A DNA stretch of 64,000 nt from Adhaeretor mobilis (GCF_007741515.1 NZ_CP036263.1:3521178-3585177); one strand, 5' to 3'. Positions 37,363 to 45,944 are shown, counted from the stretch's first letter. Made by a program: numbers and translations. Notes: generated from the letters alone by a model not told the origin.

Positions 37363-38688
37363 TTACACCAAACTGTTCTGCGGGCCGCCAAACAGAGAAT
37401 CGAGAAGGTCGTCTGTCAGCCAGGCTGCTGACTGGCTTTCATCGACCTCGCTGGATGAGCGTGCCAAGCCATTCTCTCCGGCTGCGTCAGCGGCTAGCGG
37501 TACGGCGACAAACTGAGGGTCGGTGGCGAAGAGCGCTTCGACAACCGCTTCGGGCACAACGAAACCTTCCGAACGCTCGTTGGTTGCGTCTAACCATTGT
37601 GTGGCGAGCGCCGCATCAAGGTAGCTTGCTCTGCTAGAGGGCACCGCCTGTTGACTGGCCTCCTCCTGTACCCCGCCAGCCGCAGCCGCGGCTACCTGTT
37701 GGGCCGTTTGCCCGTATTGGGTTTCCCAGGTGTTCATGTCGATGGCATCTACAGCGCCATCGGCATTGCTGTCCCCATCGACGAGCGCTGCCCCCGTGGC
37801 TATCCCATAACCTCTTTGCAATGCCAGGAAGTCGAGCCCATCGACATCCTGATTCGAATCGAAATCAGCATTAGTATCGACTACCGTGGGAGTGAGACTG
37901 TTTTGCAACTGAGTTGGATCGTCAATGCGGCCCATGAAGGTGATCGCCGAAGTCGCGTTGTCGCGGATGATCATGTGAAAAGGACGATTCGCATTGAATT
38001 CTAGTTCGTCACCACACCAATTGTGCGCCCAGACAGCGAAACCCCAAGACTCAGCTCCAACAAAATAGGTGTGATGGTCAGTGACAGTCAGGTTGTAAAC
38101 ACGCTCTTCTTCGCCGGTGCTGACCACTCTTTCCACCTTTGCCCAATCGCGTTGATTGGTAGAGAGCAGGTCCTTTTCCTGTAGCTCGCTTGCTGAGATC
38201 CAGCCTTTGCCTTTGGCAAAGAATCGGTGAGGGCCAGTGGTGCGAATTACCTGCCCATCGACATGCAACTCGACAATTTCAGCAGTGCTCCGAAAAGTCT
38301 TCTCGACGACTTTAGGTTCTGCTACGCCTTCGACATTGAGCTCGTCCCGCGCGAGAACTCGGTCGCCCACTTGGAGCTCTTCAATCGGCTTTTCGCCATC
38401 AGGAGTGAGCACCGGGGTTCCGGCAGCAAAGCAGATTCCAAAATCAATTTCCGTAGCCGCAGCTGCTTCAGTACCTTGTTCGTTGACTTCGAGTGTTGCC
38501 TTGTGGAACACCTTCTCAATGAAGACATCGACACTAGTCATATTAGAGAAATCCGCAGTTCCAAGATCAAAGGCAGTCGGCATACCTAGGCCGATTAAGA
38601 GCTGATTGAGCGAGGTAGCAACAGTTGTTTGAAACTTTGGGAGAGTGATAATCGTATTGGTGAAGCCTGGATCGCGCGGACTAGCAAA
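37363..38688 (-). CDS. Serpin, C-terminal part: reactive-centre loop with inserted Hint domain, plus dockerin-like module
   Basis: This part continues the serpin of 38689-39570 in the same frame after one TGA. 'TLPKFQTTVATSLNQLLIGL' and 'VFHKATLEVNEQGTEAAAAT' are the serpin shutter and hinge regions. The loop continues 'EIDFGI' and then a Hint domain starts with Cys (codon 38431-38433) as 'CFAAGTPVLTPDGEKPIEEL'. It goes on with 'VIRTTGPHRFFAKGKGW' and 'DHHTYFVGAESW', and ends 'VWAHN' at 38020. After that the serpin resumes with 'FNANRPFHMIIRDNATSAI' and 'FMGRIDDP'. A dockerin-like calcium module follows ('DSNQDVDGLDFLALQRGYG', 'DGDSNADGAVDAIDMNTW'), then a variable tail. An internal ATG at 38583 has no clear ribosome binding site. 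Confidence 0.85.
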   Translation of the reverse strand, partial: FASPRDPGFTNTIITLPKFQTTVATSLNQLLIGLGMPTAFDLGTADFSNMTSVDVFIEKVFHKATLEVNEQGTEAAAATEIDFGICFAAGTPVLTPDGEKPIEELQVGDRVLARDELNVEGVAEPKVVEKTFRSTAEIVELHVDGQVIRTTGPHRFFAKGKGWISASELQEKDLLSTNQRDWAKVERVVSTGEEERVYNLTVTDHHTYFVGAESWGFAVWAHNWCGDELEFNANRPFHMIIRDNATSAITFMGRIDDPTQLQNSLTPTVVDTNADFDSNQDVDGLDFLALQRGYGIATGAALVDGDSNADGAVDAIDMNTWETQYGQTAQQVAAAAAGGVQEEASQQAVPSSRASYLDAALATQWLDATNERSEGFVVPEAVVEALFATDPQFVAVPLAADAAGENGLARSSSEVDESQSAAWLTDDLLDSLFGGPQNSLV

Positions 38689-39570
38689 TCAGTCGTCGAT
38701 GCCCGTAATGACTTCACTGGTTAGCTGTGCAGAAGCATCGCTAGTAGGTGGGAGAACCAAGACCATCGAGGCATTCTCTTCGACAAAAGGCAAGTCGAGG
38801 ATTTGAAAGCCATCTATTTCGGTGCGATTGACGAGTAATTCCGTGTACAGGGTCGGCGTCGAAACCGTCGGACCATCGGCGGTTGTGAATTGCCCCGTGT
38901 ACGTGTATTGCGGGTCGAACGGACTTTGCCACTGCCCTTTGAAGTAGATCGCATTGGTAAGCACCATCTTAGTAGCAGAGCTGAGATCGCTCACTAAATC
39001 TTGAATCCTGCCTTGTGTCTGTTGTGAAACCCAATTGTTAATCGTATGTTCCGCCTGTTGCGGGTTGGAGTAGTCAAGGTTTTGCGCATAGCCATCGTAG
39101 CTGGTCGTGATGGTGTCTACGAAGCTGCTTTCCAGAGGCAGGCCCACTTGCGGCCACATGGCATTGGCAAGAGCCGTGTACAACTGTATCTCCGGCGGCT
39201 CCCAAGGGAACATGGGCGAAGAGACGACCGTTTGCGATTCTAGCGTCGCAATCAAATTCTGAAACGAATCATGAATACCCGGTGCCGACCCGAGGTGTAA
39301 CACTTGCTCCATCTCGGCAGCCGTTTGGCCAGCAGCACCCTCGTAGGCCATCGTGAGGCCCGTCGCGATGCTCAAGGGCGAAAAAAACAGGTTGCCCTGC
39401 TCGTTCTGCAAATGCTCGTACACATCGAGCCCGAATTGATTCACGGCATTAACGGCCCGTGCGGAGAGCACGAGGCGATCTTCGAGCGGTTCCAGGCGAA
39501 GCTGGCGAGAACGTGCCGGATCGTTCTTGCAGGAAGCGCCTGTTGAGCGAGAGTCATGTAACACACTCAT
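38689..39570 (-). CDS. Serpin, N-terminal part (cut by TGA)
   Basis: A 293-residue frame beginning with a leader that contains the planctomycete secretion-associated motif 'LRLEPLEDRLVLSA'. The serpin core follows: 'NLFFSPLSIATGLTMAYEGA', 'TAAEMEQVLHLG', 'INNWVSQQTQGRIQDLV' and 'VLTNAIYFKGQWQSPFDP'. The frame ends at TGA 38689-38691 after 'EVITGIDD', but the same frame continues directly with 'FASPRDPGFTNTIITLPKF', clearly serpin sequence. A TGG-to-TGA change would explain it. ATG 39570 is preceded by GAGGGG. It is divergent from the peroxidase-ankyrin gene. Serpins inhibit proteases by trapping them on the cut loop. Confidence 0.85.
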   Translation of the reverse strand: MSVLHDSRSTGASCKNDPARSRQLRLEPLEDRLVLSARAVNAVNQFGLDVYEHLQNEQGNLFFSPLSIATGLTMAYEGAAGQTAAEMEQVLHLGSAPGIHDSFQNLIATLESQTVVSSPMFPWEPPEIQLYTALANAMWPQVGLPLESSFVDTITTSYDGYAQNLDYSNPQQAEHTINNWVSQQTQGRIQDLVSDLSSATKMVLTNAIYFKGQWQSPFDPQYTYTGQFTTADGPTVSTPTLYTELLVNRTEIDGFQILDLPFVEENASMVLVLPPTSDASAQLTSEVITGIDD

Positions 39571-39776
39571 CACTGTCCCCTCGAATGGCTTCTAGCGGGT
39601 GTCGAGATTTAGGTATTCACCATGCACCTTGCCTATTTAAGAGTTTAAGCGGGTACGTGAAAACAAGCAAGTAATCAGGGGGCTCCGGAGATGCTGCTCG
39701 CCTGGACAACCTATGGGCCCGCGCTTCATACTAATCGAGCATTGCGGTTTCTTCCATTCATCTGCGAGTTACTCTC

Positions 39777-40979
39777 ATGGCCAACCCTACAGTCGATATC
39801 GAAGTCCTCAAGAGCGAAGTCCGGGCGGCTTTGATCAATCAGAAAGCGTTTGCCTGTCCGATTGCGATGCGAGTGGCATGGCATTCCGCAGGCACGTTTG
39901 ATGAAAGTGACGGCACGGGTGGAACGCAAGGCGCGACAATGAGATTCGAGCCGCAAAGCGCCGACGATGCCAATGCGGGACTGCATATCGTGCGCGACAT
40001 GTTGCACCTCGTGAAAAAGAAGTACCCGCAAGTTTCCATGGCCGATCTCTGGGCGTTTGCCGGGTGCGCCGCGATTGAATTCATGGGCGGGCCCATGCCG
40101 CCGTTCAAATTTGGACGGACTGATGAAGCGGACGGCAGCAAATGTCCACCCAACGGACGACTGCCCGACGCCTCGCAAGGTGCCGATCACCTGCGTGAAG
40201 TCTTCGGGCGCATGGGATTCAATGACCAAGAGATCGTTGTCCTTTCAGGAGGTCACACGGTCGGGCGTTGTCATGAAGTTCGCAGCGGTTACGACGGAGC
40301 GTGGACCAAGAACCCGCTGAAATTTGATAACGAGTACTTTCGTAATTTGCTGGAAATTAAGTGGACTCCCAAAAAGTGGGACGGCAAGGATCAGTTTACC
40401 GACCCTACCGATACGCTGGTTATGCTACCAACAGACATTGCGCTGATTGAGGACCCCGAGTTTCGCAAGCATGTCGAGCGTTACGCGGCCGACGAGCAAC
40501 TATTCTTCGACGAATTCTCCCAAGCCTACGGCAAATTGATGATACTGGGCTGCCCAGGTGAAGTGAGCCCGTTTAGCGAAGAGGAACCTGCCAGCGAAGA
40601 AGATCAAGCGAGTGCCGACTTTCGAGAATCAGCCATGCACGGCAGCCTGGGCATCATGCGTCGCTTAGCCCCAAGTGCCGACGTGCATCAGGCGGAGCAA
40701 AGCTCGGGGCGCACCGCGTTACACAAGGCAGCCTTCTGGGGGCACGTTGAGGCAACACGGTATTTGGTCGACGAATTAAACCTTGATATCAACGCGCAAG
40801 ACCAAATGGGCGATACTCCGCTGCACGATGCAGCGAGGTTCGGTAATTTGGAAGTCGCGGAGATTCTCTTAGCTGCCAAGCCAAATCTCAAGCTTGAGAA
40901 CGCAGCTGGCATGACATCGCTGGTGCTGGCGGTGGAATACGACAAAGAGAAAGTCGCCACTGCGATTCGCGGAGCATGA
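39777..40979 (+). CDS. Ascorbate-peroxidase-like class I haem peroxidase fused to ankyrin repeats
   Basis: A 400-residue protein. Residues 1 to about 265 form a plant-type class I peroxidase: 'RVAWHSAGTFD' holds distal Arg32, Trp35 and His36; 'VVLSGGHTVGRCHEVRSGYD' holds proximal His160 and Arg169; 'GAWTKNPLKFDNEYF' holds Trp176. Arg169 and Trp176 correspond to the ascorbate-binding Arg172 and the proximal Trp179 of pea ascorbate peroxidase. Residues about 285-400 are three ankyrin repeats ('GRTALHKAAFWGHVEATRYL', 'GDTPLHDAARFGNLEVAEIL'). No signal peptide is seen, so it is probably cytoplasmic and removes hydrogen peroxide. The fusion is unusual. Confidence 0.9.
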   Translation: MANPTVDIEVLKSEVRAALINQKAFACPIAMRVAWHSAGTFDESDGTGGTQGATMRFEPQSADDANAGLHIVRDMLHLVKKKYPQVSMADLWAFAGCAAIEFMGGPMPPFKFGRTDEADGSKCPPNGRLPDASQGADHLREVFGRMGFNDQEIVVLSGGHTVGRCHEVRSGYDGAWTKNPLKFDNEYFRNLLEIKWTPKKWDGKDQFTDPTDTLVMLPTDIALIEDPEFRKHVERYAADEQLFFDEFSQAYGKLMILGCPGEVSPFSEEEPASEEDQASADFRESAMHGSLGIMRRLAPSADVHQAEQSSGRTALHKAAFWGHVEATRYLVDELNLDINAQDQMGDTPLHDAARFGNLEVAEILLAAKPNLKLENAAGMTSLVLAVEYDKEKVATAIRGA

Positions 40980-40995
40980 ACGCTACTGTGCCCGA

Positions 40996-41070
40996 TCAGC
41001 TACACGGATAGAGGCCAATCGCGGCAATGAGAGCGGTTGCCAAGAGTGATAACCAAGTGATTTTGGACAT
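40996..41070 (-). CDS. Predicted 24-residue membrane micro-protein
   Basis: ATG at 41070 with GAGAGGCGC just upstream; the frame encodes 'MSKITWLSLLATALIAAIGL' and then 'YPCS' and stop. It is a single hydrophobic helix with a basic N-terminus and a Cys near the end, similar in style to small entericidin-like lipopeptides, though I cannot assign it. It ends 16 bases from the converging peroxidase gene. Confidence 0.35.
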   Translation of the reverse strand: MSKITWLSLLATALIAAIGLYPCS

Positions 41071-41129
41071 GAGCGCCTCTCGATTAGAAGTCTGAGAACT
41101 GCCGTGTAAAGTGGCTTGAAAAGCATAGC

Positions 41130-41299
41130 TCATAAAATGGCCGAGTGCTCGACTAGCCCTTTTGGCCTTCTATGCCAGCCCGCCCACTGCTGGGGGGGTG
41201 TGGTCGTTGGCATCGGTAATCCTGGGGTCTGCGCCGGCGGCGAGCAGCCCTGCGCAGTTCGATTCAATTGGAAGCCATCGCTTGCTTTCGAGTAGAGAC
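41130..41299 (-). pseudogene. Ankyrin-repeat gene remnant
   Basis: Read on the minus strand, this stretch codes for 'CAGLLAAGADPRITDANDHT' followed by 'PPQQWAGWH', the turn and helix pattern of an ankyrin repeat, then a TGA at 41130. There is no start codon or ribosome binding site and only about one repeat remains, so it is a fragment. It lies next to the ankyrin-containing peroxidase gene but in the opposite direction. Confidence 0.5.
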
Positions 41300-41315
41300 C
41301 TTGCACTCGTTCACT

Positions 41316-42101
41316 TCACTGACGCTTTTGCGCGAACAGCCAATCATACAATTCGGGCGTCTCGTACGCTTTCACCCACGAGTCGTGGCCTACTTCAGGA
41401 TAGATGGTCACCCTGATGTCGATGCCTACTTCCTTGAGAGCGGCTTGCATCTCGTGAAGTTCACTCACAGGCACGACAGAGTCTTTCTCGCCATGAAAGG
41501 CCCAGATGGGGGCAGAGATCTTTTTGGCATAGCGTACGAACCGTGCGTTTCCACCACCGCAAATGGGCACGATCGCCGCAAAGCGGTCCGGCTCGCGCTG
41601 GGCCAATGCCCAAGAACCGTAGCCGCCCATGCTGAGTCCCGTGAGATAGATGCGTTTCTTATCAACGCGATAGTTCGCTTCGATGTGATCGAGCAGGGCA
41701 CTCAACTCATTCGCATCCCACCATCGATCAGCTGCGCATTGGGGCGACACAACAATGCATGCGAAACGTTTGCCTTGTTCAATCTGCATCGGTGGGCCGT
41801 GAACTTTCACACGCTCCAGTTCGCCGTCTCCGCGCTCGCCCGCACCGTGTAGGAACAGCATCAGCGGGTAGGTTTGCTTGCTCTCTTCGTAGCCCTCTGG
41901 TAGCGAAAGCAAAAAGGGTTGTTTGAATTCGAACTTAAGGGTTGTCGACACCTCTTGTTGCGGGGATTTCTTGGCGGCCACAGGCTGGCTTTTTACTTCG
42001 GGGTATTGGGCAAATGTTTGCGGGCACGCAGAACAACTGAATGCGACTGCCAATGACCAGCGTACTAAAAGTCTAAAGTCGGCAGCTCGTCTGTTATTCA
42101 T
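41316..42101 (-). CDS. Exported esterase (alpha/beta-hydrolase, PHB-depolymerase-like)
   Basis: A 261-residue protein with a signal peptide (about residues 1-31, 'MNNRRAADFRLLVRWSLAVA' and on). The hydrolase core has 'YPLMLFLHGAGERGD' (oxyanion region), the nucleophile elbow 'GLSMGGYG', 'GEKDSVVPVS' (Asp) and 'EVGHDSW' (His), so the Ser-Asp-His triad is complete. This layout fits the phospholipase/carboxylesterase group common in planctomycete periplasms. The ATG at 42101 has GGAGAG upstream; the longer frame to 42284 precedes the signal peptide and is rejected. Substrate unknown. Confidence 0.85.
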   Translation of the reverse strand: MNNRRAADFRLLVRWSLAVAFSCSACPQTFAQYPEVKSQPVAAKKSPQQEVSTTLKFEFKQPFLLSLPEGYEESKQTYPLMLFLHGAGERGDGELERVKVHGPPMQIEQGKRFACIVVSPQCAADRWWDANELSALLDHIEANYRVDKKRIYLTGLSMGGYGSWALAQREPDRFAAIVPICGGGNARFVRYAKKISAPIWAFHGEKDSVVPVSELHEMQAALKEVGIDIRVTIYPEVGHDSWVKAYETPELYDWLFAQKRQ

Positions 42102-42478
42102 CGATTTCTCTCCAATTACGTGGGAAGTCACAGTTGATCGCCGATCAGCATAGAAGTGTGCAATGCCGACGCTCAGCACAGCGTATTCTAGCCGAGGCAA
42201 CGTCCATGTCACCATGAAGAAAATAGGTCGATACCACTGCTTCACCGCAAAACAGGAATTCTGTGGCGACCGAAAAGTGATCACGAGTTGACGGATCTAT
42301 GCCGACGAAACGAGTTGCTCTGTTCCCGGTGGGAACAATTGCCACTTAACGTGACTCCAATTGCTTCTGGAACTGCCGGATTGCCGTGGTTATCATCAAG
42401 TATCCTGGCTCAATACAGACTCCTCCAAGCCACGGATCGCCAGCCAAACGGACGACTAGCTATCAGGAGACGCCGACC

Positions 42479-44035
42479 ATGCCACTGACAACTGTCTGTT
42501 CACATTGCGAGGCAAAGTACTCTATTCCAGACAGCGCCCTCGGCAAGAGAGCTACCTGTGCGAAATGCAAAACGAAATTTGTCGTAACCGCAGGTGCCCA
42601 CAAGTTGGCAAATGACACGAAAGCTACGGAACGTTCCTCGGCCACTATGCCAAAAGCCGCGGAGAGTAGCGCTGCCACACCAATTGCTAAGGAAACAGCT
42701 AAGAAAATCGCTAACCCCCAAGGCTCGAAACCCAAGGCTTCTCGTAGTCCCCTTACTGAGGAGATTCTGGCGGAAGCCTTTGCCAAGCCGATGAAGCGAT
42801 CGCGGACGCCGATGACTTATCGAATCGGAATCCTGCTTGCTGCGATCGTGATGGTTGCCTTAGTAGCCATCTACCTGTCTTTGATTGCACTTTCGTGCTA
42901 CGGGGTATACTACCACTTCGCAAATCACGCTGGCATTCTAGAGATGCGGGTCGGCGGAAGGATCAAGGTCCTGCTTTTTCTCGTCTATGCTTCGCCTATA
43001 GTCATCGGGCCAATCATTATTTTCTTCCTGATCAAGCCACTCCTTGCTCGGCCAGCAAAGTTGGAACGAACTCGTTCGCTAACGCGAAAGGGCGAACCGC
43101 TCCTCTTCTCATTCGTCGACAGCGTGTGCAAGTCGGTCGGCGCCCCACGGCCAAAGCGAATAGATATCGATTGCGATGTGAACGCATCGGCTGGGTTTCG
43201 CCGTGGTTTGGTGAGCTTTCTCGGAAAGGACCTCGTGCTAACGATCGGGCTACCTCTGGTAGCTGGTCTCTCATTGCGTGAGTTCGGCGGAGTACTCGCA
43301 CATGAGTTCGGGCACTTCGCACAGGGAGCAGGAATGCGGCTCTCGTACCTTGTCCGTGCAATTTCTCATTGGTTCTTGCGCGTCGTGTACGAGCGAGATC
43401 AATGGGACGAATCGCTTGAGGCAGCAACGGAAGATCTCGACATCCGCTTAGTCTGGATCGTCTGGCTTGCCCAGCTGGGTGTTACCCTCAGCCGCGGTAT
43501 TCTCTGGGTACTAATGCAGATTGGAATGCTGGTGAGCGGCCTTTTGCTACGCCAAATGGAATTTGACGCAGACCGATATGAGACGAAGTTTGCGGGGCAC
43601 AAGGCATTTGCGTCTACGTCTCGCAAAATGCGGCTCCTGGGCCTCTCGTCACAACTTGCCGACGCACAAATTATGGAGCATCTTGGTGACCGTCGCCTTG
43701 TCGAAGACCTTCCGGGGCTAATCCTTGTAAATGCCAAAACAATCACGCCGGAGATGTCTGCAAACATACAAAGGCAATCGGACGACGAGCAAACTGGTTG
43801 GTTCGACTCCCACCCTAGTGATAAAGATAGGATTGCTGCCTCAAAACGACTTGGAGACGAAGGTATCTTTCAGCTTGAGAGGCCAGCGAAGGAGCTGCTC
43901 ACCGACTTTAAAGGTCAGTCGATAGCAACAACATGGAATCTCTACATGGGCACGTTCGGTCCAGGCGTGCCGAAAGAGGCTCTAGTTTCTGCTGCCGCTT
44001 TCGCTCGTGCAAGCAAGTCTCAATGGAATAGCTAA
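42479..44035 (+). CDS. Membrane M48-like zinc metallopeptidase with N-terminal zinc-ribbon
   Basis: A 518-residue protein starting at ATG 42479, with CAGGAGA upstream. Residues 1-35 form an MJ0042-type ribbon ('CSHC' and 'CAKC' pairs). A Lys/Ala-rich linker follows, then two strong membrane helices (about 114-142 and 163-190). The peptidase site is 'LAHEFGHFAQG' (HEFGH at 275-279), with a likely third ligand in 'MEFDADRYETKF'. More hydrophobic segments lie at about 325-375. M48 peptidases of the HtpX/Ste24 group act in membrane protein quality control. The zinc ribbon in front of it suggests sensing or protein contact in the cytoplasm. Confidence 0.85.
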   Translation: MPLTTVCSHCEAKYSIPDSALGKRATCAKCKTKFVVTAGAHKLANDTKATERSSATMPKAAESSAATPIAKETAKKIANPQGSKPKASRSPLTEEILAEAFAKPMKRSRTPMTYRIGILLAAIVMVALVAIYLSLIALSCYGVYYHFANHAGILEMRVGGRIKVLLFLVYASPIVIGPIIIFFLIKPLLARPAKLERTRSLTRKGEPLLFSFVDSVCKSVGAPRPKRIDIDCDVNASAGFRRGLVSFLGKDLVLTIGLPLVAGLSLREFGGVLAHEFGHFAQGAGMRLSYLVRAISHWFLRVVYERDQWDESLEAATEDLDIRLVWIVWLAQLGVTLSRGILWVLMQIGMLVSGLLLRQMEFDADRYETKFAGHKAFASTSRKMRLLGLSSQLADAQIMEHLGDRRLVEDLPGLILVNAKTITPEMSANIQRQSDDEQTGWFDSHPSDKDRIAASKRLGDEGIFQLERPAKELLTDFKGQSIATTWNLYMGTFGPGVPKEALVSAAAFARASKSQWNS

Positions 44036-44037
44036 CG

Positions 44038-45468
44038 CTAAGCCTGCCGTAGCACGGCTTCAACCCGACGCATCGCTTCTTCAACCTGGCACGCACCTTC
44101 GGCCACGATCACTTCTGCGTTCTTGCCGATCATCGTGTCGAGCCGCTTCTGAGCAGTCAGTACGGCCGTGTGGCTGCGGCGATTGTAGAAGCTGCTGATC
44201 TCTGCCAATCCAGATCTTGTGTAGCGGCGACTGAGGCACAGGGCAAGCATCCTGGGGTCGGTTACGACTCGTGACTTTTTGGGCGACTTGAGTGTGGAGG
44301 ACTCGACGCCAAACACTTCGCAGACGGCTTTCTCGATGTCCGTCAACTTTACTTGCGGGGTATTTTGTTGGCAAAACTCGGCTAGCACCATGTCCGCAAT
44401 GATCGGCGTGATCGGGCGGCGCTCAGCCATGCTGGTGACTACCAGACGATTGATCGCTCCGGCGAGCAATCTGGCGCTGCCGACCACCTGCTGGGCGATC
44501 ATCTCGATGACTGCCTCAGGGAGAGTCGTTTTTGCCCGAACTGCCATCGCGCGAACAATCCCCAGTCGTGTGTCGTAGTCTGGCAAATCAATAGCCGCAG
44601 CCAAGCCGCCAAACACTCGGGCTGCGATTCCGGGATGAATCGCGTTCAACTCGCTAGGGCTGGCAACGCTGGTGAGAATCACCTGCCCGCCGCGGCTAGT
44701 GATGGAATCGATAGTATGGAGGAACTCTTCGATTGTCGCCTGCTTCGTTCCAAAGAACGACACATTGTCGAACAGCAGCGCATCGACGCCGCGGAACTTG
44801 TGACGAAAGGATGCTTGCGAGCGAGTTCGCAACGCTTCCATGAACTCCGCGGTAAATTGCTCAGCAGTCAGACTGAGCACTTGGGGGCGAGCAGGGTGGC
44901 GACGTAGTTCCGCGGCGGCAGCGTCCAGGAGATGCGACTTCCCTGTTCCGTGCGAACCGAATAACAAGAGAGGACTGAACCGGCCCGGCGATTCGAGCGC
45001 TGTTCGTACCGCAGTAAGCGCCAATCGATTGGAATTCCCTTCCACAAAATTATCCAACGTGTATCGCAGACGTTGGCGTGCCTGTGGCCTTGCCGACGGC
45101 TTATTCGTCGTGCGACTCTTGGGAGGTTCGCTCTGTTTGACATCTAACGCAGGTAGTGCCGATTGCGATGCTTTCGAGGGCAGCGTCTTTTCAACGGCTT
45201 CATCGATCGACTCTTGAACGGAATACTTGAGTCCAAAGTCTTTCCCCAGAGCAGTATGAACGCACTCTAGCAAAGCACCACCGTATTTCCGTCGCAGCAG
45301 GTCGACTTCCGTCTTAGAGTGGCATAAGACCTCCAACTGGTCGCCTGACGGTCGAAGCGCGACGTGTTCGCCCATCCACAGTTGGTAGCGGTTTTCGCCC
45401 AACCGATCGCGTAGCGTTTCTCTGAGCTTGGCTTCCCGCAACTTGGACTTCATGCCCGGTTCATCCAT
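44038..45468 (-). CDS. dnaA: DnaA-type replication initiator homologue
   Basis: A 476-residue protein with the four-part DnaA layout: domain I (about 10-85), a Pro/Ser-rich linker, an AAA+ domain starting at 'YTLDNFVEGNSNRLALTAVR', and a C-terminal helix-turn-helix ('YTRSGLAEISSFYNRRSHTA'). Walker A reads 'GSHGTGKS' (171-178). The Walker B region reads 'LLFDNVSFF', where most DnaA proteins have 'LLIDDIQFL', so the second acidic residue is replaced by Asn. No dnaN, gyrB or other usual neighbour is present, and no DnaA box is evident upstream. It may be the main initiator or a second, diverged copy. Confidence 0.85.
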   Translation of the reverse strand: MDEPGMKSKLREAKLRETLRDRLGENRYQLWMGEHVALRPSGDQLEVLCHSKTEVDLLRRKYGGALLECVHTALGKDFGLKYSVQESIDEAVEKTLPSKASQSALPALDVKQSEPPKSRTTNKPSARPQARQRLRYTLDNFVEGNSNRLALTAVRTALESPGRFSPLLLFGSHGTGKSHLLDAAAAELRRHPARPQVLSLTAEQFTAEFMEALRTRSQASFRHKFRGVDALLFDNVSFFGTKQATIEEFLHTIDSITSRGGQVILTSVASPSELNAIHPGIAARVFGGLAAAIDLPDYDTRLGIVRAMAVRAKTTLPEAVIEMIAQQVVGSARLLAGAINRLVVTSMAERRPITPIIADMVLAEFCQQNTPQVKLTDIEKAVCEVFGVESSTLKSPKKSRVVTDPRMLALCLSRRYTRSGLAEISSFYNRRSHTAVLTAQKRLDTMIGKNAEVIVAEGACQVEEAMRRVEAVLRQA

Positions 45469-45944
45469 GGTCTCATCCTGAAATATCAGCTGCGAATTCT
45501 CGACGTACGCTCTCCGTAGTTGCGCATTGATCCCTTGTTAGGAATCGCTGCGATGCCCTGCGGTTAAGAACGTGAATGCCCGAAAAGAAATTCGCCCGTC
45601 GCCATCAATGCGTCGGTCGCTTTTGCCCGTGTTGTCACCTTGAGGAGACGATTCTACAGTGCTAGCACTCCCAAGAAAGGGCTTGACTTGCAAGCGAATC
45701 GAATCGAATTCTCAAACGTTGATTTGAGGGCCTGAACCTGCGGATTCTAGTCACTTACAACTCGAAAAAACTTTACGAATTCTCGGCAGCGACAGGTGGA
45801 AAAAACGTCGAGGAGTTTGCATCCGAAAAGAAACCCAAAAGTGTTCCGTCTGTGTGCTAACAATCGCAACAATAGTGAACGTCTCGCAACAAGACCTGTA
45901 CGCAATACCAGTAGCGCGCCCACAAAGAGCGATCAACTAAGCAG
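45469..45944. other. Upstream region of the dnaA-like gene
   Basis: About 475 bases without a gene. I looked for 9-base DnaA boxes (TTATNCACA) on both strands and found none that match well. A run of GCGAATCGAATCGAATTC lies near 45690. It must contain the dnaA promoter. Confidence 0.45.

Noticed and set aside
45469..45944. Possible replication origin next to the dnaA-like gene
   Set aside because: No cluster of DnaA boxes and no AT-rich block was visible; usual neighbours (dnaN, gyrB) are missing.
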